Shown: positions 10,189 through 21,990 of the stretch, piece after piece | Position numbering within the stretch: the first letter of the stretch is position 1 | How the letters are laid out: the number at the start of each line of letters is the position of its first letter | Source: Cenococcum geophilum 1.58 | Lineage: Eukaryota; Ascomycota; Dothideomycetes; Gloniales; Gloniaceae | Reading direction: 5' to 3' | Assembly (NCBI GenBank): GCA_001692895.1 | Contig: KV748207.1 | Span: forward strand, 558,001 to 622,000 | Length of the DNA stretch: 64,000 nt | Notes under the pieces: model-generated | What the model was told of the DNA's origin: nothing | Databases searched by the model: none | Seen by the model: only the letters and a program-made list of their open reading frames with translations | Position numbers and translations under genes: made by a program

Positions 10189-11439
10189 CTGATTAGTAGA
10201 CGTATAGATTAGGAAATACGTAATAGTAAAGCTTAAAACCACGTATTAGCTTAACTGCTAACGCGTTAAATCACAGAGCTATCGCCCTATTTTAGTTAAA
10301 GGAGAAAACTACGTTACCCTCAAAGCTTAAAACCACGTATTAGCTTAACTGCTAACGTATTAGATTGCCTAGAGAACCATATTTTTACTTAGAGAGAGCT
10401 ACGTTATCCTTAAAGCTTAAGACCACGTATCAGCTCGCTGATACGTTAAATCGCCTAGAGGACCCTTAAAGCTTAAAACCACGTATCAACTTAACTATTA
10501 ACGCGTTAGATCGCCTAGAGGACTATATCTTTGCTAAGAATCGTCTATAGTGTCTAAGAACTGTAAATTCGTTAATAGGACACGTATATACCTTTACACT
10601 CTTACTTTAATACTTAAACGACGACCTACCCTTATACCTACCCTTATACTTATAACTATGGCATAAATAGAGGAAGAATAGGCCGTAATGGCCAGTAAAT
10701 ATAGATACGGAATTAATGCAAATAAGGCTATAAAGGATGAACTAGTAGAGTTTGTATAGACGATAATATACCTAATATAAGACTTTATAGATAATAACTT
10801 ATAGACCATCTTTTAAGAGCAGTTTAAAGGGTTTATAGTAGAGAACTTTAAGAAAATACGCATAGATACCAGATCTAAGCTGCGAAAATATCTCCTTAAA
10901 GGAGGTATATACGTAGGCAAACCTAGCAATAGAGTTACTATATCTGAACTGTTATTTAAAGTTATATAACAAGAAGAGCTGTATTAATAGATAGATGAGG
11001 AGATCGTAGTAACTATTAAGGAGTTGGCAGAACCACTAGCTATAAGAGCACTATAAAATAGGTTAAACCACACTTATAACGGTCTATCGGCTTAGCATAC
11101 AGCTATAGTTGCAATACCACCTAGGTCTGGTACGCAAATACCCGTATTTATACCTCCAGCCCTACCACTAACTGCTCCGCCAATTCCACCAGCTACTCTA
11201 ATTGCTACACCACTAGCTACTCCAATTGCTACCCCCGCTACCCCTATTACCCCTCTTAGTCCTTAATCCCCTAATTATAAACAAATCCACGCTCTTATTG
11301 ACTAACTATTATAGCCAAAAGAATAGCAACTACAGCAGCTACAGCAGCCGCAGTAACTGCAGCAGCTATATATATATACACTACCTAAACTAGCTATACC
11401 TAGTGTAGAGCAAGGACCTAAACAAGGACCTATATATAG

Positions 11440-12200
11440 TAAAGAGGTGGCCATAATTATAAAGATCTATACAAACGACTAAAAGTACAATAGAGTTAGT
11501 GACAGCTTTAACTTTAAGTTAATTATCTTCTACAACATCTATAAGAGATCTAGCTTGCCACTAGAAGGCTATATAGTAGCATTCCCTAGCATGCTAAAAG
11601 GGCTTACTTAGGACCACTACTATAATAACAACCTTAAGTTAAAACCTTTTACTAAAGCCTATAACTACATATAACAGTTCTTTAAAGGGCCAGAATACTA
11701 CCATAAAAACCTTATAGAGTAGAATAGTATAACCCTTTAAGAAGATATAGACGAGAACCCTAATAAGTTAATCTATTAGAACTTCCAACTGCTTATAAAT
11801 AAACTGCTAAAGCAATATTATAGACTACACCTAGACTTCTATACAAACCGCATTCTTATAAATAAGTTAGTTACCACTTACTAGGGAGTACCAGCATGCC
11901 ATATCACTGTCTCTAACCCCTTAGAAAACCTTTCTTAGTTAATTAACAAGCTATAATCCTCTATTATTACATAGGAAAAAGAACACCCCTTATAGGCCTT
12001 AATAAGACCGTCTTACTAAGCCTTTTTTACGGATTGACGCTACTATTAGAATGACTAAAGTTGAGACCAAAACACTAATCGCTACGGCAGCAATCACTCT
12101 TATAGAACCAATAGCAGACTAAAGGCCAAGTGCTATATCTGTAAGATGGAGGACTGCCGTTCGTGAAAATATATAAAGAAGGAGCGTAATTAGTCCAGAG
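11440..12200 (+). pseudogene. Gag region of copia B with knuckle-like motif
   Basis: The region is stop-ridden. Near 12126-12175 it reads KCYICKMEDCRSxKYIKKER, the compact C-x2-C-x4-C-type motif followed by a K/H-rich stretch that I know from fungal copia Gag (CFVCGKxGCxSxxH). Upstream at 11090-11270 is a Pro/Ala/Thr-rich low-complexity linker. Confidence 0.55.
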
Positions 12201-12584
12201 ATAACTATAAGAGACGCTTTATTAATATTAAGGGCCGCAATAAGGGCAACTTTAATAACTACTTTAAGTAATACGTCGCTGCTTACAAAAAAGATTAAGA
12301 TAATAATTTAGACTTTAAAGCCTATATATAAGACGCTAACAACTCTAGAAGCGATGCTAGAGAACCTAACAATAGTTCTACCTATATCACTACCTTTAGA
12401 ACACTTACTATAGAGGAAGTAACCTCTATAAGCGTAGAGCTAGCTAATAAGGCTTATATATACCTGCTTATGGCTTTAGAACTTACCACGGAGTCTACTA
12501 CAGAACCTTATATAAAGACCGACCCATTTGCCTATAGTACGGCTATAGCTATAGCGTTATAATACACCTTAATGGTCTTTATAG

Positions 12585-12900
12585 GAATTATAATCGATAC
12601 AGGTGCTTCGCGCAAGTCTATAGCTAGCTATAGTTAATTCTAAGCTCTATAGGCCGTAGATAAGTCTATAAGTCTTAACACGTTAACTAAGGGCTAAGTA
12701 ACTATCTAATTTAGGATTGGAGCCTCTACGTCTATCAGAACTATAGACGTTAATAGCCCTATAGGTAAGGTATAATTCTACATCGTTAAAGCAGATACTT
12801 CTTTCCTACTTTGCTTAGCAGATATAGATAGACTCTATATCAAATACAATAACCTAAAAGACGTCATCATCACTTGCACTAAAAAGGTGCCAGTAGTCAG
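12585..12900 (+). pseudogene. Protease region of copia B
   Basis: Reads GIIIDTGASRKSIASY, which keeps the DTGAS catalytic motif of retroviral-type aspartic proteases. It is followed by a stop-interrupted body. The active-site Asp itself survives RIP. Confidence 0.65.
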
Positions 12901-12999
12901 ACGATTTAGCCACCCATTTCTCCTATAGAGCTTCTCCCTACAGTTTTATTTAGTTAAGTCTTTTAATATAAACCCTTACTACTTAACTAACGTAGAACT

Positions 13000-13740
13000 A
13001 CGACGTCTACACCGTCAATTTAGTTACCTATTAGTTAATAGACTATAAAAGCTTCTTAATAAGGCTGGCTATAGCTACGACACTAATAGATCTGCTATTA
13101 AAGAACTAACTAGACTCTGCCACCACTGCCAAAAGTTTAGTAAACCCCTAGGTAGATTTTACTTCACCTTATAAGACGACATTAATTTCAATTATAATAT
13201 CATAGTTAACATTATATATATTAGCGGCTCCCCCCTACTATACGTAGTTGACAAAGCAACTTAATTTTAAGCTAGCAGATAGCTACGAGATATTAGCGCC
13301 AAGCACACTTAGGACGTTCTTTAAATGTGCTAGATAAACAGCTATTTAGGACTACCAGACTTAATTACTACAGATGCTAGAAAGAACTTTATTAGTAAGG
13401 AGTTTAAGCACTATATAGCTACTATAGGAGCAACCATAAAGTCGGTTCTAGTCAAATCACATAATTCTATTAGAATGGTAGAACGCTACCACGGCCCGCT
13501 ACGACGAGCTTACCAAATCATTACAACTAAAATCCCTGAAATTAGTAAGGAGATAGCCCTACAAATGGCCTTCAAAGCCATTAATAACACGGCTGGCCTA
13601 GAAGACCTAGTCCCTATACTCCTAGTCTTTAGAGCCTACCCCCAAATAGTCGAATTAGATATACTATTACCTTCAGTTACACAACAAGCTGCGGCTATTA
13701 AGAAAGCAATAGTGGAAATCTAGAAGCTATAAGCTAAACA
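13000..13740 (+). pseudogene. Integrase of copia B
   Basis: The GAG-pre-integrase part reads LRRLHRQFSYL, then LTRLCHHCQKF (the HHCC zinc finger). The core reads PDLITTDARKNFISKEF, with the second catalytic Asp, then an uninterrupted stretch at 13475-13723 starting MVERYHGPLRRAYQIIT, which holds the catalytic Glu. This is the order and spelling of fungal Ty1/copia integrases. Stops elsewhere make it a pseudogene. Confidence 0.75.
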
Positions 13741-14269
13741 ACAGATTGCTAACGCTCTTAATATACGAAATGGACCATAAATTAACACTATTTACGGCCT
13801 TCCACCTAGTTCGCCTGTCTTAGTCTAGAGAGAAGGTAATACTAGCTAAAGTGGTTATTGGGACGGACTATATATACTACTTACCGTTAACGGCGAGACC
13901 TACACCGTAAAGCTACTAAATAGGCCTATAACCTTCCGCTTTATGGTTGTAAAATCTTACCTACTAAACCTATAAGACCTAGTTAAACCACAAAAGTCTA
14001 TCAAATTAGATAAACCAGTACCTTTACCAGCCGAACCTTAATTATTACCTAAGGCTGAACTACAGCTACCGCCAAAGCAAGATAGAGGTCGCCCCTATAA
14101 ATACCTATTACTTACGGCTGTTGCAAACACAACTGTTACGGATGCTACGATAGATATAGACGCTTTTACAGGACGATAATACCGCAGATACGGCTAGCAC
14201 TACTATTTACTTATAAAACGATAGCAACACCCAATTTAGCGCTTTATAATAAAAGGAGGTTACAGGCCT

Positions 14270-14880
14270 ACTCAAGAAAGGCGTCTTTAAGATCATTAAA
14301 CTATACAATATACTAAAGGGGGTCAGACTCTTTAATTCACGGTTTATTAATAAGATTAAGAATAAGGGAACTAATAAAGCCTTTAAGAAATCACGACTTA
14401 TTATATAGGCCTATAATAACTTAGAGAAAGAGCTGGTCCTTACTTAGTCACTAACAATTTAACGAGTTAGCCAGCGGCTAATTCTCTATATTGCTGCTAT
14501 GCTACTATAGACATAACTCTACCTCTAAGATATCTTATAAGCTTATGTCCAGTCTACTACGAACCTAAACCGCGAGTTCTACGTACGACCACTACACAAG
14601 CTAAATAAACAATTGGGAATTAATACGGACTCCGTTCTAAAGGTTATAAAGCCACTTTATAGAGTACCTAAAGCTAGAAACCACTGGTTTAAGACCTACT
14701 ATTTATACTACGTTAATTAGCTGTGAATAGACTAGTTTATATACAACCCTTGCTTACTCTATAGCGACAAGCCTTTCGGAATCGTCGGCCTATAGACTAA
14801 CAATATACTATTCCTCGCAGATAATACCTTTACAGAGGCTAAATAAAGCAAACTATATAAGGCCAAATTTATGGCTAAGG
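14270..14880 (+). pseudogene. Reverse transcriptase of copia B
   Basis: Reads GVRLFNSRFINKIKNKGTNK, RVSQRLILYIAAML, DSVLKVIKPLYRVPKARNHW and CLLYSDKPFGIVGL, with stops at former Trp/Gln codons. This is the copia RT, including the LxxPLYGxPEAGxHW block. Confidence 0.75.
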
Positions 14881-15109
14881 AGTGAGAGTAATTAACCGCT
14901 AATATACTAATTAAGTTTAACGGAGGACTTATTTAATTAACATAAGATAGGAGTATTACGCTAATATAAAAGCGCTAATGTAAGAACCTTAGTGTAGTTA
15001 ACACTACGCTAGTAAACAGCACTAGCTCTAGAGGAGTTACGCGTGGCCTACTTACGCCAAAGGACTAGTATATCGCTTGACGCGCTAGAGGAGCCTATAT
15101 TGCCTTAGT

Positions 15110-15720
15110 CTGTCAGCTAAAGGCCTTATTTAACCTATCCTTTACTACCTAGGTAATTAACCTAGTTAAAGATAATATAAAGAGTCTTAATAAGTAATTA
15201 AGCTAGTAGATTAAGAATATAAATAGAGGCCTAAAGTTTATTAAGCTAGACGTTAATACCTTATAACTCCTGGTATTTATAGACGCTTCCTTCGCCAATA
15301 ATAAGGACTTATCTTTGCAAATTGGCTATATACTTATACTAGTAGACGCCTTAAATAAGGTAAATATTGTCTATTGGTTCTTAATTAAGTGCAAAAGAGT
15401 TACTAGGAGTGTATTAGCCTTAAAGTTATACGGCATAGCGCATGGTTTCGATATAGGCGCTATAATTAAATCCACGCTAGACAAGGTCTTACAGGTCAAC
15501 TTGCCACTCGTTCTCTATACTAATTTAAAGTCTTTATATAACTGTCTTATCCGACTAGGAACTACGTAAGAGAAACGCTTAATAATTAATGTAATATGCC
15601 TTCGCCAAGCTTATAAACGAAGATAGATTACTAAAGTTAAGTAGATTAATAGAGATACTAACCCTACGGACGCTATAATAAAGGGTAAGCCCTATACGGC
15701 ACTATTATAGCTTATTAATA
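15110..15720 (+). pseudogene. RNase H of copia B
   Basis: The frame contains LLVFIDASFANNKDLSLQIG, then KCKRVTRSVLALKLYGIAHG and LVLYTNLKSLYNCLIRLGTT. An 84-codon stop-free piece lies at 15315-15569. The catalytic Asp of FIDASF is retained. The domain corresponds to that of relic A at the left edge, but here in plus orientation. Confidence 0.75.
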
Positions 15721-15813
15721 CGAATTGAGTTGAATTACGGGCCGTAGGGTAGGTTAAGCGAACGGATTCAACTTTGGTTTAGCGTTAGCGCTAGTACTAA
15801 GCAAGCTAATAGC

Positions 15814-15840
15814 GATTTTCCATCCCGGGGATGGAAAATC
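15814..15840. repeat. Perfect palindrome with 13-bp arms
   Basis: GATTTTCCATCCC, one G, then its exact reverse complement GGGATGGAAAATC. It lies between RNase H and the 3' LTR of copia B and is GC-rich in an AT-rich surround. Confidence 0.9.
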
Positions 15841-15856
15841 CTAATTAGTTGGCAGA

Positions 15857-15985
15857 AGTTAGGTTTGGCAGAATTTAGTAGAATTCGGTAATATAGCAGA
15901 ATTTAGCAGAATTCGGTATTATAGCAGAATTTAGCAGAATTCGGTAACATGGCAGAATTTAGCAGAATTTGGCAGAAAGTCGCTA
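15857..15985. repeat. 28-bp tandem repeat in copia B, about 4 copies
   Basis: The unit contains AGAATTTAGCAGAATTCGGT followed by AATATAGC; copies vary at AATA/ATTA/AACA. It sits upstream of the 3' LTR. A similar GCAGAACTTGGCAGAAC motif is repeated at the start of the LTRs of gypsy B. Confidence 0.8.
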
Positions 15986-16061
15986 TTGCGTATACGTTAC
16001 GAGTAGTCTAAAAGACTTAACTTTAGAGTATAGATTTGCCTTCTTTTTAGAGTTGCTCCAG

Positions 16062-16231
16062 TGTTAGAACATTAATTACGTGACATAGTCACGGGACTAT
16101 AAAGCAAGACTAACTGTCTAACCTTAGAGCAACCCCTTTCTTCTAGACAACAATCAACTACCAACTTCAACACCGCATACGTACCACTACGAGTGATATT
16201 CGTGCACGTTGATAAAGCGAGTATACCGACA
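16062..16231 (+). repeat. 3' LTR of copia B
   Basis: 170 bp, TGTTAGAACATTAATTACGT to TATACCGACA. It aligns end to end with the 5' LTR and differs mainly by C/T and G/A. Confidence 0.9.
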
Positions 16232-16236
16232 ATAAT

Positions 16237-17040
16237 ATTATTATCTACTTAATAACTAAGGAAGAATACGGGGAATATGTTAAATGGGTCTTAAAGAGAC
16301 TATAAGAAGAACAAATGCTAGTAGCAATTAAGAAATGCGAGTTCTTTATAAGGAAGACCGATTTCGTTAGATTTATTATTAAACTAGGCTAATTTAGTAT
16401 AGATCTAAAGAAGATCGAGGCTATAGTAAATTGGCAAGAACTAGAGAACGTTATATAGTTAAGATCGTTTCTAGGGTTTTGCAATTACTGTAGAAGGTTT
16501 ATAGCGTAATAGTTAAAGGATATTAAACTATTTACGCGGTTAATAAAAAAAGAAGAACTATAGGTATAGGGGAAGGAATAGTAAAAACTATTTAGGAAAG
16601 TTAAGGGATTGTTTACCTAGGAGCTAGTTCTTAAGATCTATTAACTAGGACTAAAAACGGTTATAAAAACGGATGTATTAGACTATATACTAGGGGTATA
16701 CTTTATATAGAAATATTAAGATAAATAGCACCTAGTGGCATACTATAGTCGGAAGATAATACCACTAGAGTTAAACTATAACATCTATAATAAGGAGTTA
16801 TTAGGTATAGTTACTGCACTTAAGAAATAGAGAGCATTCTTATAAGGTATAGAGAAACTATTTATAGTTAAGACGGATTATAAGAACCTAATAGGATTCC
16901 TAATAACAAAGGAACTTAACTAAAAATAGGTTAGATGGGCAAAAATACTTATAGAATACTATTTTAAGATTTAGTATATTAAGGGTATAGACAATATACA
17001 AGTAGATGCTCTAAGTTAAAAGGCTAAACTATAAAACGAT
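16237..17040 (+). pseudogene. Reverse transcriptase (end) and RNase H of gypsy A
   Basis: Resumes the RT frame as IIIYLITKEEYGEYVKWVLK, then AIKKCEFFIRKTDFV. RNase H follows with KTDYKNLIGFL, YNIYNKELLGIVTALKK and IKGIDNIQVDALS. This is the standard gypsy order. Together with 9590-10018 it rebuilds one continuous domain after removal of the copia element. Confidence 0.75.
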
Positions 17041-17379
17041 AAGAAGCCATTAGGGGCTTTACTGCGAAAAGATATAGATAGATTAATTAGGTATAATTAT
17101 CTAAAGATTATAGCAACTTAGGAAGAACTAGAAAAAGTCTATAAGATATTAGAAAGCTTTTAGGTATAAAGAATTCTAGAAGCATAGCTAGAAGATCTAT
17201 AGACGGATATATACGAAAATCAAGAAGTAAAATATATCCTAAAAAGTATAGCTAAGTAATTTATGGAAGAGTTCTATAGGGGATTAACTTAAGGACATAA
17301 TAGAGCTACGGGCTTAGTGTTATAACTTTAAGAGGAGTATATTATTAACGGAATTTAGAATATTATAAGAAAAGTAATA

Positions 17380-18000
17380 AAAGAGTGTTTAGATTGCTAA
17401 AGGAATAAATTAATAAGGTATAAGCTATATGGAGGGCTATAACCTATTAGAATACTAGAAAGACTATAGGAGGTTATATTATAGGACTTTATTATTAAGT
17501 TACTAAAGTTAAGAGATCCTATTACTGGACAAGATTATAATATAATCTTAGTAATAGTAGATAAGCTTACGAAGTGGGGATACTTTATAGCATGCATAGA
17601 AGAAATATTAGTGGAAGATGTCGCTAGAATCTACATTAAAGAAGTGTTTATAAGATATAGAGTATTAAATAAGATTATATTGGATAAAGATTTAAGATTT
17701 ATAGCAGCATTCTAAAAAGTGTTCTTAGTAGAGTAAGGGGTTTAAGTAGCAACTTCTACAGTATATTATCCGCAGACAGACGGTTAAACGGAAAGATTAA
17801 ATTAGACGCTAGAATAGTATCTAAGGCATTATGTTAATTATATACAGAACAATTGGGTATTGCTATTACTAGTTATATAGTTTATATATAATGCAACACC
17901 TTAAGAAGGAATAGGCATATTACTATTTAAGGCAAATTATAAATATAAGCTAAGAATATCGTTATTACTATAATAAGTAAAGAAAATAAGTAGTATAGCT
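17380..18000 (+). pseudogene. Integrase of gypsy A
   Basis: Contains CLDC of the zinc finger, then IILVIVDKLTKWGYFIACIE (first catalytic Asp), IILDKDLRFIAAF (second Asp) and STVYYPQTDG (pre-Glu block). RIP stops interrupt it. Confidence 0.75.
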
Positions 18001-18329
18001 AAAGAAAGAATAAAGACGTTAATAAATCTTTATATAGACCTTATAGAATTANTAAAGAAANNATAANANANAATAAAAANGTANTATAATNCTANGAGAT
18101 CTAAGGGACTAGATCTTAAGGAGGGAGATAAAGTATAGCTACTATATAAAAATTTCAAGAGTCGACAACTAAGTAAAAAGTTAAACTACGTTAGACTAAG
18201 ACCTTTTGAAATTATATAGAGGATTTTACCGGTTATGTTTAAGTTAAACCTACTAGCTAAAATGAAGATTTACCCTATATAGTATATCGCNATGCTAGAG
18301 CTAGTATATAGGAATATTAAGCCACCGGT

Positions 18330-18530
18330 TTATAAAGCAGACACGTATAAAGGATAGGAAGAAGATAAATAGTAAGTTTTAAAGATTATTAGTTATAAGG
18401 ACATTAAGGATAAAATATAGTATAAGGTTAAGTAGATAGGCTACACTAAAACTACCTAGGAGCTATTAGAAAATTTAAAAAACGCTATAGAAAAGGTATA
18501 GAAGTATTAGAAGAAATTAGGTTAGGTAAT
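18330..18530 (+). pseudogene. Chromodomain at the C-terminus of gypsy A
   Basis: Reads VLKIISYKDIKDKI, YKVKxIGYTKTTxELLENLK and NAIEKVxKYxKKLG, where x marks stops at former Trp/Gln. This is the chromodomain pattern YxVKWxGYxxxTWEPxxNL. It places the element among chromoviruses, whose integrase is guided to heterochromatin. Confidence 0.7.
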
Positions 18531-19244
18531 ATTAATAAAAAAGGATCGCTAAAGAACGAGTTACCTAAGGGGGACTTAAGAAGAGCAGTTGCCGAACTAC
18601 TTAGATCTATTTCCTTCTCTATTAAAAGAGAATCCGTTCTTTTATTGCTAAGTTCCTATAAACCTTATTCTATAAGTTTTTACTCCTTAAAACGGACCTT
18701 TTTATAAACCTTCTTAAGACGGAGTAACTAAGTAGATACCATAATCTAAGTATCTAGGGCCTTTTATTCCGCGTTATAAGAACATTTTAACTTAATAAGG
18801 GCTTAAGACAGTTTACTATCTAGCCGCGTAGTAGTAGATTAAACATAAGACCCTAAGATAAATTAATTAGGGAACTAGACAACTATTAAGAGTAATAGGT
18901 CGCGTATATTTAGTATTAGAGGTAGAGCAAACATTATAGGACGGATAAATATTTGCTTTAGTGCACTTTAAATAAGAGGACGGTTATTATAAAGATATAC
19001 TCGCTAATATAATATAGACTAGCCCCTCTTTTAAACAATAAGAATACGGAGATGGTATAATCTTACTAAAAGATAATATCGCAGCAATAATACGAGCACG
19101 ACGTTAGGCGTATAAAGAAGAAATTGCTTTAGGTATAATAAGTAATAATATTAACCAAATTAATTAAACGGATATTACACCTCTAATAAACAACTTAGAG
19201 ATATTAGGAATCTTTAAGGATAAAGATAAAAAGGAGGGAGATAG

Positions 19245-19669
19245 TGTTACGGACGCTTTAAGTACAATATTATAACTACTTAGAGAAGAGACGGAAGAAG
19301 CTAGTTAGTTAATATAAGCACGGTCCAAGATAGAGCCAATAGAACTATATAATAAGGAATAGTAACTAAGGTTATATAACGTGCTATATATTAAACAAGA
19401 GGTATAGAAGGAACTTACGTACTTTATATATAAGACGTATATTACGTATAAGAAGGATTTTATAGGAGTACGGTTGTGTATTTAAGGACCCTTAGTCCCT
19501 ACCTAGATAGTTCCTTCCTTATAGTAATTCTTAGAATATAATTGGAGTTAATCTATTAGGCAACCACTCCACCAGTTATTATTACGTTGTTAACTACTGT
19601 CTTTGCATTTCCTATACACCTAGCCTATTAACGAGCCTATCGTAGTTCCTGCTATAAGGTTCCGTTATA
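19245..19669 (+). repeat. 3' LTR of gypsy A
   Basis: 425 bp, same start (TGTTACGGACG) and end (TTCCGTTATA) as the 5' copy. It is preceded by a purine tract AAAAAGGAGGGAGATAG at about 19229-19244, the expected polypurine primer. Confidence 0.88.
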
Positions 19670-19674
19670 CCTAG

Positions 19675-20400
19675 CATCCTAAAGCCCGTCTCCTAGTACT
19701 AAGTAATTGCCTTTTTTAGCCCTTTAACGTTATAGCCGCTAGTAATTATAAATAGGCCTTAATTAATAAAGTTAACGCATTAAATACGGTCCTTATTGCG
19801 ATAGACGCTGTCTAGTATTGCTAAGAGCTTCGCCCCCTATAGTGGCTAAGAGGCCTTACCTTTTAACTACTATATATAAAGCTTGGTAATAGTAGAGATA
19901 TAGCTATTTATAACTAAGTATTAGACTATCTCGTTAAATAGGGCGTCTAGGGCCTCCTTATCCTATATCTCCCCTTTCTCCTTTATAGCTTCCTCCTCTA
20001 CGGATATAGCTGCCCCTACAGTTACCTTCCCCCCTAGCTACTCTCCTAGCCAGCTAGCTGTCTTCTACCTCTTCTTTACCCGCTCGCTATCTTTCTATAT
20101 CTCTTTCTATTTTAACTTCCGTTTTTAATAGCTAGTAGCCCGCGATTCTTAGTTAATAATTTACTACTCTAAAAATAAGCAAAGCTTATCTTCTATTACC
20201 TAGGCGCCGTCTATATTACCTTCTAGTCTTATATACTAATCTTCCCACTCTTTTTACTTTAGCTTATACGCCCTTATAGTATTCTTTAAGCGCTAGGCCT
20301 TATAAATATTCTATAGCCGTACTATCTGGGCCTTAAATTCGCTCTAGAGGCTATAGGGTAGGGGGGCTAGGGGGGCTTCTGTTGACCGTAAAGTGGACCA
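19675..20400 (-). pseudogene. Crypton-like tyrosine-recombinase relic, upstream part
   Basis: The minus strand reads KEWEDQYIRLEGNIDGA, then VIEDKLCLFLEQ, then LVINSYISTITKLYI and LKGKASQPLQGAKLLAILDS. I know this as the N-terminal half of the fungal family (KQxEWxxWC, EDKLxLFLEQ, VxxYxxAIxDLYxxQ). It runs up to the gypsy target site at 19670 and continues, same strand, at 5505-4902. The gypsy insertion therefore split one gene. Stops are RIP-type. Confidence 0.5.
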
Positions 20401-21172
20401 TAGGGTAAGGGGATTCTTAAAAGATTCTATATCCGTAAAAGGTAAGGGAGGGGCGTATAAGCGCGGCGTGGGTAAATAAAGTTACTAAACGCGTAAATAT
20501 TAAAGGGGAAGAAGAAGAGGGCTCTATATTATATAATTAGAATTACGGTAGGCCTTTCTATATAAAATTAGAAGCCCCGCGTAAGCTAGCGCGGGCACAA
20601 GAATAGGAGAGGGTTGGAAAATAGATTATTAAGGCGACGTTAAGGTCAAAGGCGCGCTAAGGCCCTCTATACTAACCTAGTACCAACCTAGGCCTTAAAA
20701 ACGCGTCCAAAAAGTAGGGGCCACCACCAAAGGGGGTAATATTTAAACGATATGTCGCGGACCTTGGGGGTTCGTGCGTAACCCGAGGTTATGCCAAGCC
20801 TAACCTGGACCTCCGATACCTATATAGCTGTATAAAATAGCAGAATACTACTATATTTATATAAATATTTAATATACTAAATATTAACACTTTTCATATT
20901 GATATTGAATATTGAACGCCAATACGCAATATTTAATAATTGTTAATCAATATTAAATACGGATAAGAACATTGATTAGACGTAGTTCTAGCATGGTTGT
21001 TTATAAAACTTGAAGACGCATTTTAAATGACTACAATACATATCAACAACTCTTCCCCCCTTTGGTTCAATAATAGCACTGGATCTTTGAGTGTAATTCA
21101 TTGAGGTTGTCATAGTCCGCATTGGAAGGCTGGTAGCAACCAGAAGATAACAGTGCAGTTCAGGGCGTCGGC
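20401..21172. other. Boundary between RIP block and gene island
   Basis: The first half is RIP-like sequence with short GC-rich runs. A purine tract AAAGGGGGTAA at about 20738-20748 may mark the polypurine tract of another decayed LTR element, but no LTR pair is visible. From about 20990 the base composition becomes ordinary. No gene is seen. Confidence 0.5.
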
Positions 21173-21862
21173 TTAAAGTGTTGGTGGCGCGGAATCCTTC
21201 AATGCCACCGGCACAGCGCTACTGTCAGTTTCGCCAGTCTGGTTCCACATCAGCGACCAGATTCCGGAGGATGCTGTGGGCTTGGCATAGAACAAAGCCT
21301 CCCACCCCCCCGAGGATGCCACCAAGAATGTGACGTGGCCGTAAAAGGCGAAACCAGATGATATTTGATCCGAAGTGGCATTTGAAGTGAAGCCTACTTG
21401 GTGAGATGACGCTTCAGGACTGGGCACATAGAATGATGCATCCGCCCAGGTTGCGTTGGAAGAAGTTGTAGTGTTGGGGTTAGCAATCCAACCAACAGAG
21501 TCATTGGGATTTTTAGTTACTATAAGATTTCGAATCAATATAGAACTCAATAGCTTAATAATTTATATTCTGAGGATATACATACAAGTTATGTTGGCCG
21601 AGGAAGAGGCGTTTGGTGGGGGTCCATGTCCAATGTAGGCATTGCCTATGTGTGATTAGTTGGGTGTTGTAATGTGTAGGTAGAAGTTCTATCTTGGCGT
21701 ACCGTCAGAATAGAATACTGGAAGTCCGCCGATACCGCTGCCGTAGGCGTAGAGGCCGAATGAATCGGATGAGGTGGCGCGAGCCAAAAGTGGAGACGCA
21801 GAAGCAAGAACACTTGCAGCAAGGAGAAGAAAGCCGATAACGGGCGAAGTTGTTACGAACAT
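21173..21862 (-). CDS. Small secreted protein, function unknown
   Basis: Three exons fit: 21862-21703, 21645-21586 and 21519-21173, with GT-AG introns of 57 and 66 bp. Together they give 188 residues. The N-terminus MFVTTSPVIGFLLLAASVLA is a clear signal peptide. The mature part holds SFGLYAYGSGIGGLPVFYSDG, a Ser/Asn/Thr-rich middle with several N-x-S/T sites, SSGFAFYGHVTFL and SGIWSLMWNQTGE. I recall this pattern (GLYAYGxGIGGLPVFYADG ... GFVFYGH ... W) from secreted proteins of unknown function in many ascomycetes. It has no catalytic motif and few Cys. It is the gene closest to the RIP block and diverges from the laccase gene. Confidence 0.75.
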
Positions 21863-21980
21863 GATTCTAAAGAAGATTGATAGATAGTGAGAAGAATATG
21901 TATTTTTTTAGAAAGTAGACGAAGGAATGATGTATTCAGCAGAGAAAGGAGTGGCGACTGGAGTGAGAGCTTTGTCCTCT

Positions 21981-21990
21981 ACATATATTT
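21981..21990 (-). promoter_or_regulatory. Possible TATA element of the secreted-protein gene
   Basis: AAATATATGT on the minus strand, about 120 bp upstream of the start codon. Position and sequence fit a TATA box; nothing else confirms it. Confidence 0.35.

Larger units (their letters stand above)
10019..16231 (+). mobile_element. Ty1/copia retrotransposon B inserted in gypsy A
   Basis: A 6213-bp element with 170-bp LTRs (10019-10188 and 16062-16231) starting TGTCGGAACA/TGTTAGAACA and ending ACTAACA/ACCGACA. The 5-bp target duplication ATAAT is perfect (10014-10018 and 16232-16236). Plus-strand order is Gag, a short zinc-knuckle-like motif, protease, integrase, reverse transcriptase and RNase H, the copia order. 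All domains carry RIP stops. It sits in the YxDD codons of the gypsy reverse transcriptase, so it inserted after gypsy A. Confidence 0.9.
5506..19669 (+). mobile_element. Ty3/gypsy chromodomain retrotransposon A (RIP-decayed, interrupted)
   Basis: Two 425-bp LTRs (5506-5930 and 19245-19669) flank a plus-strand gag-pol relic. Target duplications are CCTGG (5501-5505) and CCTAG (19670-19674), which differ by one RIP-type change. Order: Gag with a CCHC knuckle near 6978-7025, a long linker, protease near 9040-9330, reverse transcriptase from 9590, RNase H, integrase and a chromodomain near 18330-18530. It is about 7.9 kb without the copia element inserted at 10019-16231. It carries many in-frame TAG/TAA stops and is not functional. 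Ambiguous bases near 18050-18100 mark uncertain assembly. Confidence 0.85.

Noticed and set aside
20738-20990. Solo LTR after a purine tract
   Set aside because: No second LTR copy and no target duplication could be found in the window.
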